Shown: positions 1-7,963 of the stretch, piece after piece
How positions within the stretch are numbered: the stretch's first letter is position 1
How the letters are laid out: each line of letters begins with the position of its first letter
Source of the DNA: an uncultured Planctomycetaceae bacterium
GTDB taxonomy: Bacteria; Planctomycetota; Planctomycetia; Pirellulales; Pirellulaceae
NCBI GenBank assembly: GCA_903863885.1
Contig: CAIPEB010000434.1
Coordinates: forward strand, 1-42,220
Length of the DNA stretch: 42,220 nt
Direction of reading: 5' to 3'
Notes under the pieces: model-generated
The model's database searches: none
Seen by the model: only the letters and a program-made list of their open reading frames with translations
Told to the model about the DNA's origin: nothing
Position numbers and translations under genes: made by a program

Positions 1-128
1 GAACGCAAAAACTGCTTCGACAATACAAACTCTTTTTTATCATTCGCCAGATGTTTGTACAATTCAATTGCCTGTAAAGCAAAACTATACGACTTAATCG
101 CAATCACACTTTCATTTTTGGTTTTCAT
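1..128 (-). CDS. Four-helix bundle protein (S23/IVP family), partial
   Basis: The gene reads leftward from an ATG at 128-126 and runs off the window, so only the first 42 residues are visible. The start MKTKNESVIAIKSYSFALQ, followed by a helix containing AIELYKHL and then KEFVLSKQFLRS, is the N-terminal half of the four-helix-bundle family. That family was first found inside 23S rRNA intervening sequences and is related to the Avd accessory protein of diversity-generating retroelements. No rRNA or reverse transcriptase lies nearby in the window. The codons are A/T-rich, unlike the strongly GC-rich genes to the right, which suggests recent acquisition. The molecular function of stand-alone members is not established. 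An array of 7-bp repeats lies 45 bp upstream of the start codon. Confidence 0.85.
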   Translation of the reverse strand, partial: MKTKNESVIAIKSYSFALQAIELYKHLANDKKEFVLSKQFLR

Positions 129-172
129 ACTTACTCGTTTTTTAATTCAACCCTCAAAAATAAAAATTTTCC

Positions 173-228
173 AGACTCCAAACTCCAGACTCCAGACTCC
201 AGACTCCAGTCTCCAGTCTCCAGACTCT
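173..228. repeat. Eight-copy 7-bp tandem repeat upstream of the S23 gene
   Basis: Eight consecutive 7-bp units read AGACTCC on the plus strand, with variants AAACTCC and AGTCTCC and a last unit AGACTCT. On the minus strand, which is the sense of the adjacent four-helix-bundle gene, the unit reads GGAGTCT or GGAGACT. The array sits exactly at the border between AT-rich DNA (1-172) and GC-rich host-like DNA. Variation is confined to the second and third bases of the unit, apart from the last copy. Confidence 0.95.
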
Positions 229-256
229 CCAAACGCGGCTGACAGGACGGTTGGAC

Positions 257-685
257 ATGACAGGCGTTTTCCGGACACAGCGTCGCGTGGAGTTCTGCGA
301 GACGGATGCTGCGGGGATCGCGCATTTTTCCGCGTTCTTTCCCTACATGGAGCAGGCCGAGCACGCGATGCTGCGGCATTTGGGGATCGGCGTGTTGATC
401 GAGGACGAGGAAGGGCACGTGAGTTGGCCGCGTGTCGCGGCAAGTTGCGAGTACCAGGGCGCCGCGAAATTCGAGGATGTGCTGGATGTCCTGGTGCGGA
501 TCGAGAAGCTGGGATCGCGCAGCGTGACCTACGCGTTTTCTTTCGAGCGGGAGGGCAGTCCGGTTGCGCAAGGCCGGATTACGGCCGTCTGTTGCCGGGC
601 CGGAGCCGACAGGCAATGGCGTTCGATCCCGATTCCACAGCGCATTCGAGAAACGCTGGAGCGATTCCACAGTTCTTCATCGTGA
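257..685 (+). CDS. Acyl-CoA thioesterase, YbgC/4HBT hotdog family
   Basis: This 142-residue protein has the size and sequence of a single hotdog-fold thioesterase. The N-terminal ETDAAGIAHFSAFFPYMEQA matches the family signature, in which the Asp (residue 17 here) acts in hydrolysis of acyl-CoA or acyl-ACP thioesters, followed by the usual long central helix. A TTG at 251 is an alternative start in the same frame, but ATG at 257 is preferred because GGACGG at 245-250 is well placed as ribosome binding site. The stop is 10 bp before the next start, so the two genes are probably co-transcribed. The natural acyl substrate cannot be told from sequence; cytoplasmic location is expected. Confidence 0.88.
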   Translation: MTGVFRTQRRVEFCETDAAGIAHFSAFFPYMEQAEHAMLRHLGIGVLIEDEEGHVSWPRVAASCEYQGAAKFEDVLDVLVRIEKLGSRSVTYAFSFEREGSPVAQGRITAVCCRAGADRQWRSIPIPQRIRETLERFHSSSS

Positions 686-695
686 AGCGGATGTG

Positions 696-1622
696 ATGTC
701 GGGCTATCTCGAAGAATTGACGCTGCGATTGGCCCGCGATATCGCCGGTCTGCCGGAGGAGACTCGCGCGCGTCATGCCTCGTATCTGAAATCCAGCCAG
801 CAGCCGGACGGCGGCTTTGCCGGACGGGAGGGGGCCAGCGATCTGTACTACACGGCCTTCGCGCTGCGCGGGATGGCCATGCTGGGCGAACTTTACGGTG
901 AAGCGTCCGCCGCAGCGGCGCGGTTTGTGGATAGCCGGCTGGAACGGTTGGAATCGGTGATCGATCTGGTTTCGGCAATTTACAGCATTGTGCTGCTCGA
1001 CATGTCGGCGGGCATCGACGTTCTCGGCGGCAGGCCGGGATGCCGCGAGGCGATGATCGAGTCGCTCGAGAGCCTCCGCCGCGCAGACGGCGGTTACGCG
1101 AAGACGCCGCTGGGGAAGGCGAGCAGCACCTACCACACGTTTCTCGTCGTCCTTGGTTTGCAGTTGCTGCAGTCTCCGCTGCGCGACCCGGATCGTATCG
1201 TGGGGTTCGTGCGATCGCAGCGACTGGAGGGGGGCGCGTTCCGCGAGATCCGCGTGGCTCAGCGGGGCGGGGCCAATCCTACGGCGGCCGCGATCGGCAT
1301 CCTCCGCATCCTTGATGCGCTCGACGAATCTCAGCGTGCCGAGACGGTTTCCTTTCTTGCTTCCATGCAGACCGGGGAAGGCGGCCTGCGGGCCAACACC
1401 CGCATCCCTCTGGCGGACTTGTTGAGTACGTTTACCGGAATGCTTACGCTAGTGGATGTCGGAGCGGCGTCGAGTTTGCGGCGGCCGCTCTTGCTGCGTT
1501 TTGTGGAGTCCTGCGAGAGGCGGGAAGGCGGTTTCCGCGGCGCTCTGTGGGACGATGGCCACGATGTTGAATACACGTTCTATGGCCTGGGAAGCCTCGC
1601 GTTGTTGAATGCCGCCGATTGA
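696..1622 (+). CDS. Prenyltransferase/squalene-cyclase-type repeat protein
   Basis: This 308-residue protein contains five alpha-alpha repeats, each opening with a D/E-GG turn: PDGGF (about residue 37), ADGGY (about 130), LEGGAF (about 176), GEGGL (about 228) and REGGF (about 275). The layout is that of the alpha/alpha toroid shared by protein prenyltransferase beta subunits and terpene cyclases. The last repeat has YTFYGL where the protein prenyltransferases carry a zinc-binding His, while the second repeat keeps YHT, so catalysis is uncertain. No DXDD cyclase motif is seen. ATG at 696 is chosen over earlier in-frame starts because those lie inside the thioesterase gene and GAAGCGG precedes 696. 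It is probably cytoplasmic or membrane-associated; function unknown. Confidence 0.75.
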   Translation: MSGYLEELTLRLARDIAGLPEETRARHASYLKSSQQPDGGFAGREGASDLYYTAFALRGMAMLGELYGEASAAAARFVDSRLERLESVIDLVSAIYSIVLLDMSAGIDVLGGRPGCREAMIESLESLRRADGGYAKTPLGKASSTYHTFLVVLGLQLLQSPLRDPDRIVGFVRSQRLEGGAFREIRVAQRGGANPTAAAIGILRILDALDESQRAETVSFLASMQTGEGGLRANTRIPLADLLSTFTGMLTLVDVGAASSLRRPLLLRFVESCERREGGFRGALWDDGHDVEYTFYGLGSLALLNAAD

Positions 1623-1712
1623 GGCGGCGTCGGGTATTCGAGGCGCGGCGCGTGGTCCGCGGCCCGACCGGGCCCGGTTCTCTCGAGATCAGTCCTGAAT
1701 ACGGTTCGACTC

Positions 1713-2390
1713 ATGTCATCTCTTGCCGTCGAGCATTTGTCCAAATCCTATCCGACGCGAGGCGCACCGCTCGAAGTGCTGCGCGACATCACTTTCAAGC
1801 TGTCCGCGGGCGAAAGTTTGGCGGTGCTCGGGCCAAGCGGGTCCGGCAAGAGCACTCTGCTGCATGTGATCGGGACACTGGATGTTCCCTCGTCGGGATC
1901 GGTGCAGTTGGACGGACGGAACCCGTTCGAACTGGAAGAAAGCGAGTTGGCCAGGTTTCGCAATCAGTATCTGGGGTTCGTGTTCCAGGAGCATCATCTT
2001 CTGGCGCAGCTATCGGTGCTGGAAAACGTGCTGATTCCGGCGCTGGCCGAAGGCTCGCCGCACCCTGCTCAGCGCGAGCGCGCCGTGGATCTGATCGCGC
2101 GCGTCGGCCTGGCGGACCGCATGAATCATCGTCCCGCGGAGCTTTCCGGGGGAGAACGTCAGCGAGTGGCCGTGGCGCGGGCCCTGCTCTTGAAGCCCCG
2201 ATTGGTGCTGGCCGACGAGCCGACGGGCAGCCTGGATCGCACGAATGCGCTGACGGTGGGCAAGCTGCTCGTTGACCTGCAGCGGCAGGAGGGGGCCATG
2301 CTCATCACCGTGACGCACAGCCTCGAACTGGCGGGCCTGTTCGATCGTCGCGTCGAATTGGACGACGGCCGATTTCGCGCTGACTCTTGA
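1713..2390 (+). CDS. ABC transporter ATP-binding protein, LolD/MacB type
   Basis: This 225-residue ATPase has every expected element: Walker A GPSGSGKST at residues 40-48, Q-loop at FQEHH (about 92), signature LSGGERQ at 144-150, Walker B LVLADEP at 164-170 and the H-loop in VTHS. The short length and the SGSVQLDGRNPFELEE segment fit the LolD/MacB/FtsE clade that works with FtsX-type permeases. The permease follows after 15 bp, so this is its motor. The system could extract lipoproteins, as LolCDE does, or drive another mechanotransmission process such as MacB-type export; the sequence alone does not decide. Confidence 0.93.
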   Translation: MSSLAVEHLSKSYPTRGAPLEVLRDITFKLSAGESLAVLGPSGSGKSTLLHVIGTLDVPSSGSVQLDGRNPFELEESELARFRNQYLGFVFQEHHLLAQLSVLENVLIPALAEGSPHPAQRERAVDLIARVGLADRMNHRPAELSGGERQRVAVARALLLKPRLVLADEPTGSLDRTNALTVGKLLVDLQRQEGAMLITVTHSLELAGLFDRRVELDDGRFRADS

Positions 2391-2405
2391 GGAGCGGGGG
2401 ATTCC

Positions 2406-5400
2406 ATGACGCTTTGGCGTTACGTTGCCCGCACGCTGGTCTACCACTGGCGCATCAACGCGGCGGTGGCCTTGAGTGTCGCGGCCGCGACCGCCGTGCT
2501 GACCGGCGCGCTGGTCGTCGGAGATTCGGTTCGCTCCAGCCTCAGCGCTCTCACGCTGGACCGCTTGGGACGCATTGACGATGTGCTCGTCACCGATCGC
2601 TTTTTCCCGGCGAAGCTTGCCGAAGACCTGGCCGGCGGCGATGGTTTTGAACAGTTCTTCGACAAGGCCGTGCCGGCGATCATATTTTCCAGCGCAACCG
2701 TGGAGCGATCGAAGTCGGGGCAAACGACGCGTGCCTCCCAGGTGCTCGTCGTGGGATGCACCGGCCAGTTCGGTGATCTGGATCGCAACCCGGCACAGAC
2801 TCGCTGGCCCGTTTCGCAAGGCCAGATCGTGCTCAACCAGCCCCTGGCCGATGACCTGGGCGCGTCGGTCGGCGACGAAGTCGTGCTGCGCCTGCCGAAG
2901 TCCAATCAGGTGCCCGCCGACAGTCCGATGGCGAGCAAGTCTGATCGCATCCGCGGCATCGGCGGCTTGCGCGTGACCGGGATCATTCCCGCGCGGGGGC
3001 TGGGGCAGTTCAGCCTTCGGCCGCGGCAGACGGTCCCCCGCAACGCTTATGTGTCCGCAGGCACGATCCAGGAGGCGCTGGCTATCGGGGACAAGGTCAA
3101 CGCGATTCTCGTGTCCGGAAAGGAAAGCCGCGACGGATCGGATGCGGGGCTGGAGGCCGGAGCGGATCGGGCACTTCAGCAGTCGCTGCGTCCTTCGTTC
3201 GAGGATTACGGTCTTGAACTGAAGCACGTACGACGCCTGTTTCCCGCCGATGGATCGAAGCAGGCTCAGGCGATCTGTGACTACTACAGTCTGACCACGG
3301 GGCGGCTGGTGTTTTCGCCGGACGTCGAGCGGGTATTGGATGGGGCGCTGGCCGAGTTGCGCGCCCAGCCCGTATTCACTTACCTGAGCAACAACTTGGC
3401 GCTCGCGGCCGCCGTTGATGCCAAGTCCAAGGCACTCGGCATCCCGTATTCGATGGTTGCCGCCATCGATCCTTCGGATTCATTTCCACTGCGCGACGTG
3501 CAGGGGCGTCGCATCGATCCGTTGAGTGCCGACGAAATGGTGTTGACCGATTGGGCTGCGCGCGACCTGGGCGCCAAGGCCGGCGATCGTATACGGATGG
3601 AGTTTTTTGCGCCCGAGACGACGCACGGCAGGACAACGGAGATCGCCGCGGAGTTCCGCGTAAAGGCCATCACGCCGCTGACCGAACCGGCTCAACCCTA
3701 CCGGCGAAATCGCGAGGCCGTCTACGATGCGGCCCCCTCGCTTGCGAACGATCCCGATTTGACGCCGACCGTGAAGGGCGTGACCGATCAGGAAACGATC
3801 GACGACTGGGATGCTCCGTTCCCGTTCGAGCACGGTCGCGTGCGCAAGCAGGACGAGACTTACTGGTCGAACCATCGCACGACGCCCAAGGCGTTCGTAT
3901 CGCTTGCGGCCGGGCAGAAGTTGTGGGGCAGCCGATTCGGCCGAGTGACGTCGTTCCGGATTCCCGCAAACGGCCGCCTCGATGCTCGGGCAATTCAGCA
4001 GAGGGTTGCGTCCGCCATGTCGGGTGATCCGGCGGCATCCGGACTGGCGTTCACAGCGGTCAAACGCCAACAACTGAACGCGTCGAAGGGCACGACGCCG
4101 TTTGATGTGCTGTTTCTCTCGCTGAGTTTCTTCATTATCGTCTCGGCGCTGATGCTCGTAGCCCTGCTGTTTCGTCTGAGCGTGGAGCAACGGGCGCAGG
4201 AGTTGGGTACGCTGCTGGCGATAGGGCTCAGGTGGCGGCGGGCCGGTCGCCTGCTGCTGGCCGAAGGGGCGGCAGTCGCGGCCGCGGGCGGACTGGCAGG
4301 CGTCTGGATCGGAATCGCCTACGCAAAACTCATGCTTTACGGACTTCGGACGTGGTGGCTGGGGGCCACGACTGCTCCCTTCGTGCAGTACTTCGCGAGC
4401 GAACGGAGCCTCGCATCGGGCTATCTTGCCGGAGTTGCGGTGTGTGTGATCACGATTGCCTGGACCGTGCGCGGGGTGCGGCGGATTCCGGCGCGTCGCC
4501 TGCTGGCCGGCCAGATGGCGGATGAAGCGGTCAACTTCAAGCCCAGCCGGTGGGGTTTGCGTCTGGCGGTTGCCTGCACCGTTCTCGCAATCGGACTGCT
4601 GGTCGGAGCCGCCCGCCTTTCGGGAATGTCGCAGGCAGGAGCGTTTGTCGGGGGCGGCGCCCTGCTGCTGACCGGCTCGCTGCTGGCGGTCTGGTGGCAG
4701 TTGAAACGCGGTGGCGCGGAGTCGCGGCAGGCGGGAAGGCTTGGACTGATCGGTCTGGCGTGGCGGAATGCGGCTCGCAATCCGCTGCGGAGTACGATCA
4801 CGATCGGCCTGATGTCGTCGGCCGTGTTTCTGATCGTGGCCACCAGTTCGTTCCGGCTGGCGCCGAGCGAGAAGGGTGTCGGCGGTTTCGATTGGCTGGC
4901 GGAAAGCTCCGAGCCCGTCTTCGCAAATCTCAATGATCCGGCGGAGCGGACCGATTTGCTGGGCGATCAGGCAGGGGTGTTGCAGGGCACTTCGATCTTC
5001 GGAGTGCGTGTTCGCGGGGGAGACGATGCCAGCTGCAACAATCTCTACCAGCCCGCGCAGCCTCGCGTGTTGGGCTTCACCGAGGACTTTGTCCACCACT
5101 TCGACACTCCGCGGGGCGACGCATTCGCATGGTCGTCCTCGGCCGCGCGCAGTCCCGCGGATCGGGCGAACCCTTGGCGCCTGCTTTCGCCGGCGGAAGC
5201 TGCCGGCGACGGCGCGATTCCGGCCGTGGTGGACATGAACACGGCGTTCTACAGTCTCAAGCCGCCCGTCACGGTGGGCAGCGTTTATGAGGCGAGTTAC
5301 GGGCCCGGACGGTCCCTGCGGTTCCGGATCGTGGGGCTGCTGGAAAACTCCGTGCTGCAGGGCGCTTTGTTGATTGGCGAAAAGGAATTTGAACGCGCGT

Positions 5401-5948
5401 TTCCCGATGTGAGCGGGTATCGGTTCTTTCTGATTCGGGGCCCGCGAGACAAATCGGCGGAAGTGGCCCGCGTGCTGGAGGATCAATTGAGTGACGAGGG
5501 GTTTGATGCGACCCGGTCCCGCGATGTGCTCGCGCAGCTGATGGCGGTGCAGAACGCGTATCTCAGCACTTTTCAAAGCCTCGGTGCGTTAGGTTTGCTG
5601 CTGGGAACGTTGGGGCTGGCGGCCGTGCAGTGGCGCAACGTAGTGGAGCGGCGCGGGGAACTGGCATTGCTGCGGGCGACGGGGTTCGGCAGACGCCGGC
5701 TGCTGTGGCTGGTCCTGAGCGAAAACGTTGCGCTGCTGGCCCTGGGGTTGTCGATCGGAGCCGCGTGCGCGCTGGCCGCGGTGATGCCGCACAAGTCGTT
5801 CGGCGAAGGCGCCATTCCGCCACTGCTGCTGCGCGATCTGGCGGCGATGGTTGCGGTGGTTTTTCTGGTGGGGTTGCTGGCCAGCTTTATCTCCGTTGCG
5901 GCCGCGCTGCGGGCGCCTCTGCTGGCCTCGCTGCGTCAGGAGAATTGA
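2406..5948 (+). CDS. Large FtsX/MacB-type ABC transporter permease
   Basis: This is a 1180-residue membrane protein, about three times the usual LolC/E or MacB length. An N-terminal membrane helix near residues 14-36 is followed by a very large extracytoplasmic region. There is then a helix cluster (about 566-590, 616-645, 672-690), more helices near 718, 745 and 790, a second extracytoplasmic domain, and three C-terminal helices near 1055, 1098 and 1145. This is two FtsX modules in one chain, comparable with the tandem FtsX permeases seen in several phyla, so one polypeptide may do the work of LolC plus LolE. The charged motif VEQRAQELGTLLAIGLRWRR after the first cluster is the usual coupling region to the ATPase. 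GGAG at 2391-2394 plus a G-run precede the ATG. Confidence 0.88.
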   Translation: MTLWRYVARTLVYHWRINAAVALSVAAATAVLTGALVVGDSVRSSLSALTLDRLGRIDDVLVTDRFFPAKLAEDLAGGDGFEQFFDKAVPAIIFSSATVERSKSGQTTRASQVLVVGCTGQFGDLDRNPAQTRWPVSQGQIVLNQPLADDLGASVGDEVVLRLPKSNQVPADSPMASKSDRIRGIGGLRVTGIIPARGLGQFSLRPRQTVPRNAYVSAGTIQEALAIGDKVNAILVSGKESRDGSDAGLEAGADRALQQSLRPSFEDYGLELKHVRRLFPADGSKQAQAICDYYSLTTGRLVFSPDVERVLDGALAELRAQPVFTYLSNNLALAAAVDAKSKALGIPYSMVAAIDPSDSFPLRDVQGRRIDPLSADEMVLTDWAARDLGAKAGDRIRMEFFAPETTHGRTTEIAAEFRVKAITPLTEPAQPYRRNREAVYDAAPSLANDPDLTPTVKGVTDQETIDDWDAPFPFEHGRVRKQDETYWSNHRTTPKAFVSLAAGQKLWGSRFGRVTSFRIPANGRLDARAIQQRVASAMSGDPAASGLAFTAVKRQQLNASKGTTPFDVLFLSLSFFIIVSALMLVALLFRLSVEQRAQELGTLLAIGLRWRRAGRLLLAEGAAVAAAGGLAGVWIGIAYAKLMLYGLRTWWLGATTAPFVQYFASERSLASGYLAGVAVCVITIAWTVRGVRRIPARRLLAGQMADEAVNFKPSRWGLRLAVACTVLAIGLLVGAARLSGMSQAGAFVGGGALLLTGSLLAVWWQLKRGGAESRQAGRLGLIGLAWRNAARNPLRSTITIGLMSSAVFLIVATSSFRLAPSEKGVGGFDWLAESSEPVFANLNDPAERTDLLGDQAGVLQGTSIFGVRVRGGDDASCNNLYQPAQPRVLGFTEDFVHHFDTPRGDAFAWSSSAARSPADRANPWRLLSPAEAAGDGAIPAVVDMNTAFYSLKPPVTVGSVYEASYGPGRSLRFRIVGLLENSVLQGALLIGEKEFERAFPDVSGYRFFLIRGPRDKSAEVARVLEDQLSDEGFDATRSRDVLAQLMAVQNAYLSTFQSLGALGLLLGTLGLAAVQWRNVVERRGELALLRATGFGRRRLLWLVLSENVALLALGLSIGAACALAAVMPHKSFGEGAIPPLLLRDLAAMVAVVFLVGLLASFISVAAALRAPLLASLRQEN

Positions 5949-5993
5949 ACCGGTTTGCGTGTCGGCCCCGCCGGCGCGGGGGCAACGCAGTAA

Positions 5994-6022
5994 TTGACAC
6001 TGCGTTGGGCATACGACAAAAT
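5994..6022 (+). promoter_or_regulatory. Candidate sigma-70 promoter for the NagB-like cassette
   Basis: TTGACA at 5994-5999 is a perfect -35 match and is followed 17 bp later by CAAAAT at 6017-6022, which matches four of six -10 positions. It lies in the 151-bp gap after the permease gene and about 78 bp before the next start codon, so it could begin a new transcript there. Planctomycete promoters are poorly charted, so this is a candidate only. Confidence 0.4.
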
Positions 6023-6099
6023 CCGTCGGCCGCTGCCGTTTTCGGCGCGGTCTCGATGGTTGGGCGCGGGACGTTCATGCAGTCGAAAGGATCCGTGAT

Positions 6100-7026
6100 A
6101 TGAGACCGACGAGTCTTGTTGCTCCGGGATGGTGGGATTACACGACGCTGGATCGCGAAATCCTGGAGGATGCGGCCCGTCTGACGGTCGAGGACATCCA
6201 GGGCCTGTCGCGTCCGGGATTCACGGTCAAGATCTACGAGACTCGCGAGGACTTTTATCTGGCCGAGGCTTTGGAATACATCCAGGCCTGGCGGCAGGCG
6301 ACGCCGGACTGCCCGACCGGCGTCTGCGGGCCGATTGGACCCACCGAGCAGTTGCCGCTGGTAGCCCGCCTGGTAAACGAACTGGAACTGAGTCTGCGGC
6401 ATTGTCATTTCTGGGGCATGGACGAGTGGGTGATGAACGGGCGGGAAGTGCCCGAGGATTTTCCGCTCAGCTTCGCCCGCACCGACCGGGAGCTGCTGTT
6501 CAACCGGATTCGGCCCGACCTGAAAATGCCGGAAGAGAACATCCACTTCCCCAAGGCCGACACGCGTCCCTACATCGAATCGTGGAAGCAGGCGAAGTGT
6601 CTGGTCATGCAGGGAGGTCAGGGCGAGGTCAAGCACTGGGCCTTCAACGACCCGCCGAAGCGCGAGGCGCCTTATCAGGACTCGCCCCCTTCGCCGGCCG
6701 AGTACCGCCGCTTGACCACGCGCATTGTCGATCTGCATCCGATGACGATCATTCAGAACGCCCGAACTTCGGGAGGCGGGGTGGTGACGAGCGTCCCGAC
6801 GCAGGCGATTTCCGTAGGTCCCGCGGAAACGTGGCTGGCCGAGAAAGTGTCGATCTGGCAGGCCGGCAACCATGATAATCCCTTTGGCCAGCGGCTTACG
6901 GCGCTGATGATCGGCAAGAAAATCCCGGACAGTTCCGTCCCGATGTCGCTGCTGGCCGATCACCCCAACGTGCAGTTCAATTATCTGCGCGGCGGAATCG
7001 GCGCCTGCGACGTCGAAATGCATTGA
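6100..7026 (+). CDS. NagB-like glucosamine-6-phosphate deaminase family protein
   Basis: This 308-residue protein belongs to the NagB/6-phosphogluconolactonase fold. [12 protein letters not shown] corresponds to the MDEY segment that holds the catalytic Asp of glucosamine-6-phosphate deaminase, and KHWAFNDPP corresponds to the GHIAFNEP segment with the catalytic His, both retained. The early part is unusual: it begins with [19 protein letters not shown], and the glycine-rich phosphate loop is replaced by [13 protein letters not shown], so the substrate may differ from glucosamine-6-phosphate. AAAGGA precedes the ATG. A LmbE-type deacetylase and a transporter follow on the same strand, which supports a deacetylate-then-deaminate role on an N-acetyl amino sugar; this is inference. 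Confidence 0.8.
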   Translation: MRPTSLVAPGWWDYTTLDREILEDAARLTVEDIQGLSRPGFTVKIYETREDFYLAEALEYIQAWRQATPDCPTGVCGPIGPTEQLPLVARLVNELELSLRHCHFWGMDEWVMNGREVPEDFPLSFARTDRELLFNRIRPDLKMPEENIHFPKADTRPYIESWKQAKCLVMQGGQGEVKHWAFNDPPKREAPYQDSPPSPAEYRRLTTRIVDLHPMTIIQNARTSGGGVVTSVPTQAISVGPAETWLAEKVSIWQAGNHDNPFGQRLTALMIGKKIPDSSVPMSLLADHPNVQFNYLRGGIGACDVEMH

Positions 7027-7127
7027 TTCGCGGTTCGTTGGACCGGTTTTCTGAATCGTCGAGTTGCGCGTGATCGTGATTGGGCGGCACGGGTGGCTTG
7101 TCCGCCCGCGGATTTCGCGTCGCATTG

Positions 7128-7170
7128 TATAAGACTATATATGTGTTCATCAGTATAGTTATATAAGACT
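7128..7170. repeat. AT-rich island with direct repeat TATAAGACT
   Basis: TATAAGACT occurs at 7128-7136 and again at 7162-7170, 34 bp apart, inside a markedly AT-rich patch between two GC-rich genes. TATAGT at 7154-7159 could serve as a -10 element. The second copy ends 20 bp before the start of the LmbE-type gene. The pair of boxes may be an operator or a promoter element for that gene. Confidence 0.5.
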
Positions 7171-7190
7171 GGGGTGAGGAAAGGTTTTCT

Positions 7191-7958
7191 ATGAGAACCG
7201 CGTTTGCGATCGGCGCTCATCCGGACGATATCGAGTTCTTCATGGCGGGCACGCTCCTGCTGCTGAAGGAGGCCGGGTACGAGATCCACTACATGAACAT
7301 CGCGAACGGTTCCTGCGGGACGACCCAGTACGATACGCCCACGATCATCCGCATGCGCACCGAAGAGGCCCGGGCTGCGGCGACCTGCGCGGGAGCCGTG
7401 TTTCACGGTCCGGTGTGCAACGACCTGGAGATCTTCTACGACAAGCCGACGCTGGTTCGCGTGGCCTCGGTGATGCGGGAGGTGGCGCCGGAAATCGTGC
7501 TGACCCATTCTCCGACGGACTACATGGAAGACCACACGAACGCCTGCCGTCTTGCGGTCTCGGCGGCCTTCTCTCGCGGGATGCCCAATTTTCCGGTTGA
7601 ACCGCCGAGGGCTCCGGTCATGGACAAGGTGACCGTATATCATGCTCAGCCGAATTCGAACCGGGACCCGCTCGGACACCTGGTCGAACCGGACTTCTTT
7701 GTGGACGTCTCCGACGTGGTCGAACGGAAGGTCGCAATGTTGTCCTGCCACGTCAGTCAGAAACAATGGTTGGACGAAAGTCAGGGGCACGAGTCGTATC
7801 TTCAGGCTCTGCGGGACCTCAATGAGGAGATGGGACGCATGTCGGGTGTGTTCCAGTATGCCGAGGGGTGGCGCCGGCACCTGCACCTGGGCTTCTGCGG
7901 TCCCGATGACAATCCCCTCCGCACGGCACTTGCGTCGCGGATTCTGATGGCAAAGTGA
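7191..7958 (+). CDS. PIG-L/LmbE family deacetylase
   Basis: This 255-residue protein has the LmbE hallmark near its N-terminus, GAHPDDIEFFMAGTL, where His-Pro-Asp-Asp supplies zinc ligands and the catalytic Asp. The second metal-binding segment is SPTDYMEDHTNACRLA, with the HxxA/H-type His after the Asp. These enzymes remove N-acetyl groups from GlcNAc-containing or other amide substrates. GAGGAAAGG at about 7176-7184 is a good ribosome binding site. The gene lies between a NagB-like deaminase and a transporter, whose start codon region touches its stop, so the two genes are translationally close. No signal peptide is seen; the protein is cytoplasmic. Confidence 0.88.
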   Translation: MRTAFAIGAHPDDIEFFMAGTLLLLKEAGYEIHYMNIANGSCGTTQYDTPTIIRMRTEEARAAATCAGAVFHGPVCNDLEIFYDKPTLVRVASVMREVAPEIVLTHSPTDYMEDHTNACRLAVSAAFSRGMPNFPVEPPRAPVMDKVTVYHAQPNSNRDPLGHLVEPDFFVDVSDVVERKVAMLSCHVSQKQWLDESQGHESYLQALRDLNEEMGRMSGVFQYAEGWRRHLHLGFCGPDDNPLRTALASRILMAK

Positions 7959-7963
7959 GTCCC

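Noticed and set aside
131-670. Long open frame on the minus strand across the thioesterase gene
   Set aside because: It is a shadow of the plus-strand thioesterase gene and also reads through the 7-bp repeat; the product has no family resemblance and is rich in Arg and Pro.
3480-5576. Minus-strand open frame of 698 codons opposite the permease gene
   Set aside because: GC-rich coding DNA gives long antisense frames; the product is Arg/Gln/His-rich low-quality sequence while the plus strand has clear FtsX features.
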